DNA of 64,000 bases from Desulfuribacillus stibiiarsenatis (GTDB lineage: Bacteria > Bacillota > Bacilli > Desulfuribacillales > Desulfuribacillaceae), in contig NZ_MJAT01000033.1 in NCBI RefSeq assembly GCF_001742305.1, positions 124,001-188,000 of the forward strand, written 5' to 3'. Positions 7,889-16,023 of the stretch are shown piece by piece. The notes beneath the pieces are model-generated. The model saw only the letters and a program-made list of their open reading frames with translations, did not search any database and was not told the DNA's origin. The translations under genes were made by a program, and so were the position numbers. The first letter of the stretch is position 1. Each line of letters starts with the position of its first letter.

Positions 7889-9091
7889 TTGAATATCGAA
7901 AAAATTGAAAAGGCCCATGCAAAATTAATGGAATTCATTCACAACACACCATTAAAACACTCCCATACATTTTCGCAGATGGTGAATTGCTCTTTATACC
8001 TTAAGTACGAGAATCAGCAGAAAACGGGTTCTTTTAAAGTCCGTGGCGCTTACAATAAAATCTCTACATTACTAGAAACATCTTCTCCCCCAGCCGTCAT
8101 TGCGTCTAGTGCTGGTAATCACGCACAAGGGGTTGCTTTTGCCGCTTCTTCGCTGGGAATCAAATCAACCATCGTAATGCCTAAGAGCACACCTATAGCA
8201 AAGGTCGCTGCCACCGAGGAGTACGGCGCTGAAATTGTATTATATGGAGATTGCTATGATGACGCGTACAACAAAGCAATGGAGCTACAGCAAGAGAGTG
8301 GGGCTGTCTTCATTCACCCCTTCGACGACGAAGATGTGATTGCAGGCCAAGGAACCATTGGCCTAGAAATATTTCGTGACTTACCTGATGTCGAAGTAGT
8401 GATTGTACCAGCAGGTGGTGGCGGATTACTGGCAGGCGTTGCATACTATATGAAACAAGTCAACCCAAAGGTAAAGGTTATTGGGGTCCAATCATCTGGA
8501 GCCGATGCCATCGTTCGTAGCTTTTACAATGCCAAGTACACCGAAACAGAAAAGGCAATCACCATTGCCGACGGAATTGCCGTAAAGAAGCCTGGCTTAT
8601 TAACGATGTCTCTCATCCAAAAGTATGTTGATGAAATAGTGACAATCTCGGATGCCGAGATTGCTGCAGCCATCCTACTCATGTTAGAACGGGACAAGCA
8701 AGTTGTTGAGCCCGCAGGGGCTGCTTCCTTAGCTGTTGTCCTCAATAATCGCTCAGACTTCGCTGGGAAGAAGGTTGCTTGTGTTCTTTCAGGAGGAAAT
8801 ATCGATGTAAGCTTTATTCATAAAATCGTAGAAAAGGGCCTTGTGAAGCGTGGAAGGCAGTTAAAATTACGTACCGTTATGCTTGATAAACCCGGGAGTT
8901 TAGAAAAATTCGCTTCCATCGCTTCAAAGTGTGGCGCCAATATCATCATGGTACAACACGACCGAACGAACGCCGACTTACATCTGAATGAAGCGATCCT
9001 CCATGTAATATTCGAAGTCAGTGGTCCAAAGCATGGAAACGAACTAATCCAAGCCTTAGAACAAAACGGTTACCGAGTAACGATTGAATAA
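7889..9091 (+). CDS. ilvA: Threonine ammonia-lyase (PLP- and ACT-domain type)
   Basis: The 400-residue fold II PLP enzyme has the Schiff-base lysine in TGSFKVRGA (Lys50), the SSAGNHAQG substrate loop (about 74-82) and the phosphate-binding PAGGGGLLAG loop (about 173-182). A C-terminal ACT domain spans about 330-400. It deaminates threonine to 2-oxobutanoate, feeding isoleucine synthesis or threonine catabolism. The short form with one ACT domain is typical of TdcB/IlvA of Bacillota. TTG is used as the start with GGAGG 9 nt upstream. Confidence 0.93.
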   Translation: MNIEKIEKAHAKLMEFIHNTPLKHSHTFSQMVNCSLYLKYENQQKTGSFKVRGAYNKISTLLETSSPPAVIASSAGNHAQGVAFAASSLGIKSTIVMPKSTPIAKVAATEEYGAEIVLYGDCYDDAYNKAMELQQESGAVFIHPFDDEDVIAGQGTIGLEIFRDLPDVEVVIVPAGGGGLLAGVAYYMKQVNPKVKVIGVQSSGADAIVRSFYNAKYTETEKAITIADGIAVKKPGLLTMSLIQKYVDEIVTISDAEIAAAILLMLERDKQVVEPAGAASLAVVLNNRSDFAGKKVACVLSGGNIDVSFIHKIVEKGLVKRGRQLKLRTVMLDKPGSLEKFASIASKCGANIIMVQHDRTNADLHLNEAILHVIFEVSGPKHGNELIQALEQNGYRVTIE

Positions 9092-9108
9092 AGAATCTCG
9101 TACGTACC

Positions 9109-9139
9109 GTGTCTTCAAGTAGCTACGCTACTTGGACAC
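9109..9139. repeat. Imperfect hairpin downstream of ilvA
   Basis: GTGTC-TT-CAAGTAG (9109-9122) pairs with CTACTTG-GACAC (9128-9139) around a 5-nt loop, with a 2-nt bulge. No T-tract follows, so it may be an mRNA 3' stabiliser or a relic rather than a terminator. Confidence 0.4.
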
Positions 9140-9201
9140 GCTTTCGTGGCGCACCAAAAAGATTAATTATGAAATGATTGAAATTAGTTGTAGAAAGTGC
9201 T

Positions 9202-9267
9202 ATGCTACCAACGGTAAACTCTAACATGCTTCACTACATAACAATAAATTGCATGGGGATATTATAA
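9202..9267 (+). other. Possible 21-codon leader ORF upstream of ABC-F gene
   Basis: ATG at 9202 opens a 21-codon frame ending at TAA 9265-9267. It is followed by a small hairpin with a T-run (9286-9312) before the ABC-F start. The ribosome binding site is weak (GAAAG). Antibiotic-resistance ABC-F genes are commonly controlled by such leader-peptide attenuators, but the match here is only architectural. Confidence 0.25.
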
Positions 9268-9285
9268 ATTGAAGAGTATATATTG

Positions 9286-9312
9286 AAGAGCGTATTCTAT
9301 AGGCTCTTTTTT
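9286..9312 (+). terminator. Terminator-like hairpin in the leader of the ABC-F gene
   Basis: AAGAGC (9286-9291) and GCTCTT (9303-9308) form a 6-bp stem with an 11-nt loop followed by T, ending 21 bp before the ABC-F ATG. An upstream copy of GAAGAG (9271-9276) could pair alternatively with the right arm. It could simply terminate ilvA. Confidence 0.4.
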
Positions 9313-9333
9313 ATCGATTAGCGAGGTAATAAT

Positions 9334-11073
9334 ATGATAAAAGTTGATAACTTATCTTACTCATTTCCACAGAAAGATCTATATACTAAGATTTCATTTA
9401 CATTAGAAGATGGCCAACATTGTGCTTTTATAGGATCAAGTGGCAGTGGAAAAAGTACACTGGTCGATATCATTATGGATCCAGAAAGATATATGTTCGA
9501 TGGAAAATTAGAGATTGAACCTAACTGTAGAATTGGATATGTAAGCCAATTTTCACAACTAGACAAAACAAAAGAAACTACAGTTTTCGAATATATAGGG
9601 GAAGAATTTATTAAGCTACAACATGAGATAGCATCTATTTGTACTGAAATGGAAACAGCTTCAGATTATGATGTTTTACTAGAAAAGTACAAACAAGCTT
9701 TGGACGCATTTGATGCTATCGGTGGAGATAACTTTGAAAGCAATATCGATAAGAAGCTACATCTTGCAAACCTCAACAAGAAGAAAAACCTAATGGTATC
9801 TGAACTTAGTGGTGGGGAGTTCAAACTGATTCAGGTCATTAAGGAAATGCTTAAAGATCCAGATTTAATGATTATGGATGAACCCGAAGTGTTTTTAGAC
9901 TTCGAAAACCTTAATGCTCTTAAAAATCTAATTAATTCACACAAAGGCATATTGTTAGTTATTACGCACAACAGATATCTATTGAATCACTGTTTTAATA
10001 AAATCATACACCTTGAAAACATGGAGCTCCAAGAGTTTGATGGTAGATATATTGATTATAACCTTGCCTTACTTCAAAGCAAAATTGAGGCACAAGAATT
10101 AGCTATTGGTGATGATAATGAAATTGCGAGAAATGAAATCATAATCGATAAATTAAGATATATAACAACTTATAATTCTGAAGCTTCTAGAGGGAAAGCA
10201 CTAAAAGCTAGAGTTAAAAATCAAGAAAGATTAGAAGCTCGTAGAATTAAAGCGCCATTTGTAGAAATAAAACAGCCAAATATCCGCTTATTTAATAATC
10301 ATGAAATTGAAGAAAGCATTGCTTTAAAAGTTACAGATTACAGTGTTTCTTTTGATGAAATACTTCTAGAAAATATTAACTTTGAGATTAAATCTACTGA
10401 TAAGGTAGCTCTTATTGGTTCAAATGGTACCGGGAAAACGACTTTACTTCGAGAAATCTTTAAAAACAATCAACCTTCTATTGAAGTAAATAAAGACATT
10501 AATATGGCTTATCTATCTCAACTTCAAAGCGAAATGCTAAATGAATCTCAAACAATACTTGATGAGTTCTTCGATGTAGGGTTCAAAACTACTGATGAGA
10601 TAACATCATATATTTCAAACTACGGTTTCGACAATGAAATTATCAATCAAAAGATTGAATCTTTATCAAGTGGAGAAAAAAACATACTTCAATTAGCTAA
10701 AATTTCTGCTAGTAAAGCAAACATGTTACTTCTTGATGAACCGACAAGTCATTTAGACACCTATTCACAAATAGCACTGGAAAAAGCCCTAAAAGACTAT
10801 AAAGGTGCAATTCTAATGGTTTCTCATGATTACTATTTTATAGTAAATTGTATGGATTATGTTTTAATCATTGAAGATAAGACGATTAGAAAAATGACAA
10901 TGCGAAAATTCAGAAAGATGATTTATGCTAATCATTTTGATAGAGATTATTTAGAAATTGAAGAAAATAAAAAATCAGTTGAAACAAAAATAGAATTAGC
11001 TTTAAGGGATACTAATTATGAACTTGCGAAAGTTTTGACTGAAGAGTTAGAAGAGCTAATTAAGTTACTTTAA
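9334..11073 (+). CDS. ABC-F ATPase, probable antibiotic resistance/ribosome protection protein
   Basis: The 579-residue soluble twin-ATPase has no membrane segments. NBD1 has Walker A GSSGSGKST (34-42) and signature LSGGE; NBD2 has GSNGTGKTT (near 365), LSSGEKN and LLLDEPTSHLD. The two are joined by a long charged linker (about 230-330) that in ABC-F proteins reaches into the ribosomal peptidyl-transferase centre. The N-terminus resembles clostridial CplR/Lsa-like proteins, from memory. The last about 35 residues (ETKIELALRDTNYELAKVLTEEL) look like a UVR-type helical hairpin, an unusual tail. It follows a possible attenuator leader. Confidence 0.85.
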   Translation: MIKVDNLSYSFPQKDLYTKISFTLEDGQHCAFIGSSGSGKSTLVDIIMDPERYMFDGKLEIEPNCRIGYVSQFSQLDKTKETTVFEYIGEEFIKLQHEIASICTEMETASDYDVLLEKYKQALDAFDAIGGDNFESNIDKKLHLANLNKKKNLMVSELSGGEFKLIQVIKEMLKDPDLMIMDEPEVFLDFENLNALKNLINSHKGILLVITHNRYLLNHCFNKIIHLENMELQEFDGRYIDYNLALLQSKIEAQELAIGDDNEIARNEIIIDKLRYITTYNSEASRGKALKARVKNQERLEARRIKAPFVEIKQPNIRLFNNHEIEESIALKVTDYSVSFDEILLENINFEIKSTDKVALIGSNGTGKTTLLREIFKNNQPSIEVNKDINMAYLSQLQSEMLNESQTILDEFFDVGFKTTDEITSYISNYGFDNEIINQKIESLSSGEKNILQLAKISASKANMLLLDEPTSHLDTYSQIALEKALKDYKGAILMVSHDYYFIVNCMDYVLIIEDKTIRKMTMRKFRKMIYANHFDRDYLEIEENKKSVETKIELALRDTNYELAKVLTEELEELIKLL

Positions 11074-11140
11074 ATTAACAGGAGATACAATTTAAAAAAG
11101 TATTTTAAACCTTAACCATTCCTTTGCACTTGCGAATATA

Positions 11141-11178
11141 CACAAAAAGCAGTTCTCTGATGAGAACTGCTTTTTGTG
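11141..11178. terminator. Bidirectional terminator between ABC-F and amino-acid ABC operon
   Basis: A 17-bp perfect stem, CACAAAAAGCAGTTCTC with its complement around TGAT (11158-11161), has T-rich ends both ways. The right arm abuts the stop of the leftward ATPase gene. Confidence 0.9.
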
Positions 11179-11943
11179 TTATTTATTATCAAACCGTTTC
11201 AAAAATAGCTTCGTACGCTCATGCTGAGGATTATTCACTAGGTCTACCGCATTGCCTTGTTCTACGACAACGCCTTTATCCATAAATAGAATGTAATCAG
11301 CAACATCTCTAGCAAAGCTCATTTCATGAGTTACAATCACCATAGTCATATGCTTACTAGCTAACTCCCTGATAACAGCCAAAATTTCCCCTGTAAGTTC
11401 AGGATCTAGTGCACTCGTTGGCTCATCAAAAAAAAGTATATCAGGATTTTGTGCAAGGGCACGAGCAATGGATACGCGTTGTTGTTGACCACCCGAAAGC
11501 TGATATGGGTAGGTATCAGCTTTATCAGCTAGGCCCATCTGCTGCAATAAATGCATAGCAATTTCATTCGCTTGCTCTCTCGTCTGTTTGCCTACATTAA
11601 TTGGTGCTTCCGTAATGTTACGAAGTACCGTAAAATGCGGAAATAGATTAAAATTCTGAAAAACGAGCCCAAAATATGAACGAATTTTTTTCAGTTGAGA
11701 GGAGTTTGCATAAACAGCTTTCCCGTTTGTATCGTTTACAACCATTGGTTCTCCCTTGTAATAGATAGAACCTGTATCAACTGTTTCAAGCATAGTTGCA
11801 CAACGAAGTAATGTGGATTTCCCTGAGCCAGATGGACCAATTATCCCGACCACCTGTCCCTGGGATACTGTCATTGAAATATCTTTCAATACTTCGTTAT
11901 CACCAAACGCTTTACCAATATTCTTCATTTCTAGCAAAGTCAT
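11179..11943 (-). CDS. Polar amino-acid ABC transporter, ATP-binding subunit (GlnQ/TcyC type)
   Basis: The 254-residue ATPase has Walker A GPSGSGKST (about 36-44), signature LSGGQQQRV (about 147) and Walker B ILFFDEPTSALD. The spacing and the EAPINV segment are those of the PAAT (polar amino acid uptake) family. It powers import by the permease and binding protein encoded just upstream in the same leftward operon (gap of 13 nt to the permease gene). Substrate (glutamine, cystine, arginine or similar) cannot be fixed from sequence. Confidence 0.93.
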   Translation of the reverse strand: MTLLEMKNIGKAFGDNEVLKDISMTVSQGQVVGIIGPSGSGKSTLLRCATMLETVDTGSIYYKGEPMVVNDTNGKAVYANSSQLKKIRSYFGLVFQNFNLFPHFTVLRNITEAPINVGKQTREQANEIAMHLLQQMGLADKADTYPYQLSGGQQQRVSIARALAQNPDILFFDEPTSALDPELTGEILAVIRELASKHMTMVIVTHEMSFARDVADYILFMDKGVVVEQGNAVDLVNNPQHERTKLFLKRFDNK

Positions 11944-11956
11944 AAATTGATAGCCC

Positions 11957-12628
11957 CTATTTATAAATATTCATCCGTTTTTCGAAACCTTCCATAATCC
12001 AAGCTACTACATAGTTCATGATATAGTAGAATGCACCAGCGACAACGAACGGCAGTACTGATGATTTAGCTGATGCGAGTGCCTTTGCGGCAGTAAACAT
12101 TTCTCCAACAGATATCACCATCGCTAATGACGTGTCCTTAACTAACGTGATTACTTCATTCGTTATTGATGGCAGAATCCGTTTGATAACTTGTGGAAAG
12201 ATAATCCGGAAGAATGTTTGGACCTTGTTAAAACCCAACACTTGTGCAGCTTCATATTGCCCACTAGGCATAGATTCTATGCCGCCTCGATAAATCTCAG
12301 CAAAATACGCTGTATAATTTAACACGAAACCTATAATAACAGCATAGAATCTATATTCGCCACTAATTGACACACCAAAAATATAATATGGTCCAAAATA
12401 TACCACCATTAACTGTAGCATAAGTGGCGTGCCACGCATAATAGAGATATAAATCTTCATACTCCAGCGCAATATTTTATTTTTAGACATGCGCCCGAAT
12501 GCTACCAATAAACCAAACGGTAGTGAAAACACAAGTGTAAGAATAAATATTTTGACTGTAGTCATTAGACCTACAGAAAGTTGACTGAATATCACAGCCA
12601 AATCATTTGAAATGATACCTTCTAACAT
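11957..12628 (-). CDS. Polar amino-acid ABC transporter, permease
   Basis: The 223-residue membrane protein has about five helices and the HisM/GlnP-type EAA loop (around GQYEAAQVLGFNKVQTFFRI). The FNYTAYFAEIYRGGI segment is characteristic of the family. It is the middle gene of the binding protein-permease-ATPase operon and should form the homodimeric channel. Substrate unknown. Confidence 0.93.
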   Translation of the reverse strand: MLEGIISNDLAVIFSQLSVGLMTTVKIFILTLVFSLPFGLLVAFGRMSKNKILRWSMKIYISIMRGTPLMLQLMVVYFGPYYIFGVSISGEYRFYAVIIGFVLNYTAYFAEIYRGGIESMPSGQYEAAQVLGFNKVQTFFRIIFPQVIKRILPSITNEVITLVKDTSLAMVISVGEMFTAAKALASAKSSVLPFVVAGAFYYIMNYVVAWIMEGFEKRMNIYK

Positions 12629-12662
12629 AATGTTTCCACTCCTGTAACGCCTAAGCTGCTAA

Positions 12663-13457
12663 TTATTTCCCGATAATTGTTATATCTTTACCAAACCATG
12701 ATTCTGAGATTTCTGCAAGCTTACCATCAGCAGCCATCTCAAGAAGAGTTGCTTCAACTTTATCACGCAATTCAGTATTTCCTAGCTTAAATCCAACGCC
12801 AAATACTTCTGCGCCAACTGACTCATCTAGCACTTTATAGTTAGCACCTTTTTTCTCAATATTAAAACGCGCAACAATCTCATCCATAACAACTGCATCA
12901 ACTGCACCAGACTCTAGTTCCATCAACGCATTTAAATTCGTTTGCGTTTTTACAAGATTACCAATAGAATCTTTCAATGCAACATTTCCTTCAATCGCAG
13001 TAAGTGCACTAGAATCATCTTGTACAGCTACAGATTTGCCTGCGACATCAGCCAGTGTTGTAATATCAGAATTCTTTAGTACTACAACAACTTGGTTATT
13101 TTCCATATATGGTTGAGTCCAAGTATATTCGCTTTTACGTGCTTCAGTTATAGTAAATCCATTCCAAACGACATCGACGTTACCAGATTCAAGCTCCATA
13201 TCCTTAGCTGACCAAGAGATAGGTTGAAGCTTTAATGTATAGCCTAAGCGATCTGCAACTTCTTTCGCAAGGTCTAAATCGAAACCAACAAAAGAACCAT
13301 CATCAGCAACGTACCCCATTGGAGGAAACTCTTTGTCAAATCCAACTATAAAAGTATCCTTAACTTCATTACCGCTTTTACTGCTATTTCCACCACAAGC
13401 TGTTAATACTGTTACTGCTAAGACTAATGATAAAATCAAAATTAAATACTTTTTCAT
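12663..13457 (-). CDS. Extracellular amino-acid-binding lipoprotein (SBP family 3)
   Basis: The 264-residue protein begins with a lipoprotein signal peptide (LTACGG, lipobox Cys about 21) and is followed by an SBP_bac_3 domain. The family signature GFDLDLAKEVADRLG is at about 58-72 and the ligand-binding WNGFT loop near 110. It is the first gene of the operon; RBS GGGGGATGG precedes ATG. It captures an amino acid outside the membrane and hands it to the permease. The exact ligand is not evident. Confidence 0.93.
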   Translation of the reverse strand: MKKYLILILSLVLAVTVLTACGGNSSKSGNEVKDTFIVGFDKEFPPMGYVADDGSFVGFDLDLAKEVADRLGYTLKLQPISWSAKDMELESGNVDVVWNGFTITEARKSEYTWTQPYMENNQVVVVLKNSDITTLADVAGKSVAVQDDSSALTAIEGNVALKDSIGNLVKTQTNLNALMELESGAVDAVVMDEIVARFNIEKKGANYKVLDESVGAEVFGVGFKLGNTELRDKVEATLLEMAADGKLAEISESWFGKDITIIGK

Positions 13458-13534
13458 TTTCCATCCCCCATTTTCTATTAAATAAATGTTCTTCTCTAAG
13501 TTACCATTTTAATATATTAGCCTACTAAAGTAAA

Positions 13535-14374
13535 CTAGTAAGAGATGCTGTTTTGCAAAAACGTGCCTTTTTTCAAATCGTCAAAAGCTTTATCCAATTC
13601 TTCCTTAGTATTCATGACTATAGGACCACCCCAAACTACTGGTTCCGCTAGGAGTTTCGAACTTATATATAACACTTGGGCACTTTTATCCGTAGCCATT
13701 ATCTCAACATGGTCGCCGGAGGTAAGTTTTACCGCTGTCTTTTCTTTTATCAACTCTCCACCTACATATGCGTCCCCTAATAAGGTAAACACCATGACGG
13801 AGCGCTCTCCTTCTGTATTTAAGACCATAGGTGAATGCGGGTTTAGGTGTATGTCGTAATAATCCAGCGGAAGATATTTGCTCACATATCCTTTTCTTCC
13901 CTCATATTCGCCAGCGAGCAATCTCAGCTTGCCGTTCTCCAGCTCAATTTCTTCAATTTCAGAGTTCTTGATACTGCGATAAGCCGGCGGAGCCATTTTG
14001 TCCTTTGCCGGAAGATTAAGCCAAAACTGCACTCCAAGCAATCTTGTGGATGCCGGTATTTTTTCTTCATGTAAAATACCAGAACCAGCTGTCATCCATT
14101 GGACTTCTCCTTCTCCAATTGTATCCTCATTACCCAGGCTATCTCTATGTGTCATATATCCACGATACACATAACTGATAGTTTCGATTCCTCTGTGAGG
14201 GTGCATGGGAAATCCCGCAGTGTAATCATCGGGATTGGTACTGTCAAAGGAATCGAGCATTAAAATCGGATCGTATTCCTGAATAGTTCTGTTCCCCAAA
14301 ACTCTGACTAAATTCACTCCTGCACCATCTTGTGTTCTATAGCCTCTTACCTGTTGCTTAATTTTTCTCTCCAT
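13535..14374 (-). CDS. Pirin-family bicupin protein
   Basis: This is a bicupin with the pirin signature HPHRGIETISYV (about residues 54-65) and the metal-binding GILHEE near 100. The reading frame opens at 14389, but the sequence GGAGGAGGGTAAC lies directly before the ATG at 14374, so translation most likely starts there (279 residues, MERKIKQQVRG). Pirins are iron-binding; some bacterial ones are quercetinases or redox regulators. Function here is unassigned. It is probably monocistronic. Confidence 0.88.
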   Translation of the reverse strand: MERKIKQQVRGYRTQDGAGVNLVRVLGNRTIQEYDPILMLDSFDSTNPDDYTAGFPMHPHRGIETISYVYRGYMTHRDSLGNEDTIGEGEVQWMTAGSGILHEEKIPASTRLLGVQFWLNLPAKDKMAPPAYRSIKNSEIEEIELENGKLRLLAGEYEGRKGYVSKYLPLDYYDIHLNPHSPMVLNTEGERSVMVFTLLGDAYVGGELIKEKTAVKLTSGDHVEIMATDKSAQVLYISSKLLAEPVVWGGPIVMNTKEELDKAFDDLKKGTFLQNSISY

Positions 14375-14445
14375 GTTACCCTCCTCCATTCATCTTTAGA
14401 ATAATCCATAATATAATTATGCTCCAACCATACCTTTATTTTCTT

Positions 14446-14594
14446 CATGAGTTTTCTCCTAATTTACCAAAGGTTTCATTCAATTGACGGCCAGCTTCTT
14501 GAGTAATGGCCTCGAATACAATCGACGACTTCCCTGACCAGGATACTCCAGTAACAATTGTTCTTTTAAGTTCAGTTATCGTCTCAAACACGTC
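14446..14594 (-). pseudogene. Remnant of an UvrA-like (drug-resistance-type) ATPase gene
   Basis: The reverse strand reads DVFETITELKRTIVTGVS, then WSGKSSIVFEAITQEAGRQL, then NETFGKLGENS and a stop. This matches the N-terminal Walker A region of UvrA paralogues (usual TGVSGSGKSSLVFDTI). No ATG, zinc fingers or second ATPase domain follow, and the P-loop has Trp in place of Gly. Only about 50 codons remain, so this is a decayed fragment, not a working gene. Confidence 0.65.
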
Positions 14595-14814
14595 TTATTT
14601 GCTTTCTTTATTATACTATTATTTTTTTCAACTACCAATATTTACACCTGGTGTAGCACTATTCTTCGTGTAACCAGTGATCTCATACTTTGATAAGCTT
14701 TTTAGCTGTGCATTCTCTCCTTGCTAAAGAAAGAAGAACGCCATGCATAGAATGAAAGACGGGAGAAAAAAAGAATACATCCGCTTAAAATGAAAACCAG
14801 ACTCTAAAGTGAAC

Positions 14815-14872
14815 TGATGCCTCCAAAGTAGACAGTCTAATTAAAATTAGACCAATATACTTGGAGGCATCA
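14815..14872. repeat. Nested inverted repeats (possible IS-end relic)
   Basis: TGATGCCTCCAA (14815-14826) and TTGGAGGCATCA (14861-14872) are perfect inverted repeats enclosing a second palindrome, GTCTAATT-AA-AATTAGAC (14835-14852). There is no T-run. The region 14595-14814 shows no gene. The arrangement resembles the paired ends of a collapsed insertion sequence but no transposase is left. Confidence 0.45.
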
Positions 14873-14894
14873 TATCAAAGAGCCTGGTTATTTA

Positions 14895-16022
14895 TTAAGA
14901 CAATCTCATCTTGAAATCTTGATATCCAAATTGTTGGACGATTTGACATTCGCCATCTTTATCTTGAAGTGCGATCGCAGGTAAAGGCATACCATTAAAG
15001 GTCGTGTTCTTAACCATTGAGTAAATAGCCATATCTCCAAACACTAATCGATCGCCAGGTTTTAACGGCTCATCAAAGGAATAATCCCCTATGACATCAC
15101 CTGCTAGGCAGGTTTGACCACCTAGACGATACGTATAAGGTTTCTCACCTGCTTCTCCAGAACCAAAAAGAGGAGGGCGGTAAGGCATCTCTAATACATC
15201 TGGCATATGACAAGATGCGGACGTATCAAGGATAGCGATATCGATTCCATTGATATGATTATCAAGAACAGTAGTGACTAAATACCCTGCATTGAGTGCA
15301 ACCGCTTCACCAGGCTCAAGGTATACGCTTAAGCCATATTTTTCTTGCATTCTTTTAATGCAGCTTTCTAATCGAGGAATATCATAATCTTCTCTAGTAA
15401 TGTGATGACCACCACCAAAGTTGATCCATTCCATTTGTGATAGCCAAGGGCCGAACTTTTCTTCTACTGCATTTAGTGTTTTTTCTAAGTCGTCTGAGTT
15501 TTGCTGACATAATGTGTGAAAATGCAATCCAGAAATGCCTTCTAGCAAATCAGGGCGAAAATGTTCTATTGTTACACCAAAACGTGATCCAGGAGAGCAA
15601 GGATTGTATATGGCATGACCAATCTGTGTAGAGCATTCAGGATTAATTCGTAATCCCATTTTCTTACCAGCTTTCATAACCTTATCTTTAAATCTTTCGA
15701 TTTGAGAAAATGAGTTAAAGATAATATGGTCACAAATGGATATAATCTCATCTATCTCGTCATCACGGTATGCAGGAGCAAAGACATGATTTTCTTTTCC
15801 CATTTCCTCATATCCAAGACGAGCTTCATAGAGACCACTAGCAGTTGTACCCGTTAAATACTCTCCAATGAGCGGATACATTTTATACATAGAAAAAGCT
15901 TTTTGAGCTAAAACAATTTTGCATCCTGTACGGTCCATGACCCCACGCAGGATTCTTAAATTTTTCTCTAATAGGGCCTCATCTACTACATAGCACGGGG
16001 TAGGTAACTCTGTAAATTTCAT
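14895..16022 (-). CDS. nspC: Carboxynorspermidine decarboxylase
   Basis: The 375-residue fold III PLP decarboxylase has the PLP lysine in LAQKAFSMY (Lys41). The glycine-rich INFGGGHHITREDYD and the YLEPGEAV arginine/ornithine-decarboxylase-type motif also support it. It removes CO2 from carboxynorspermidine or carboxyspermidine, the last step in the alternative route to (nor)spermidine. It starts 1 nt after the stop of the synthase gene, so the two form an operon. Polyamines act in the cytoplasm on nucleic acids and biofilm control. Confidence 0.93.
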   Translation of the reverse strand: MKFTELPTPCYVVDEALLEKNLRILRGVMDRTGCKIVLAQKAFSMYKMYPLIGEYLTGTTASGLYEARLGYEEMGKENHVFAPAYRDDEIDEIISICDHIIFNSFSQIERFKDKVMKAGKKMGLRINPECSTQIGHAIYNPCSPGSRFGVTIEHFRPDLLEGISGLHFHTLCQQNSDDLEKTLNAVEEKFGPWLSQMEWINFGGGHHITREDYDIPRLESCIKRMQEKYGLSVYLEPGEAVALNAGYLVTTVLDNHINGIDIAILDTSASCHMPDVLEMPYRPPLFGSGEAGEKPYTYRLGGQTCLAGDVIGDYSFDEPLKPGDRLVFGDMAIYSMVKNTTFNGMPLPAIALQDKDGECQIVQQFGYQDFKMRLS

Positions 16023-16023
16023 C

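Noticed and set aside
9109-9139. The hairpin after ilvA as an intrinsic terminator
   Set aside because: No T-run on the + strand and a bulged stem; kept only as a repeat/hairpin.
14815-14872. The nested inverted repeats as a transcription terminator of nspC
   Set aside because: No T-tract follows on either strand.
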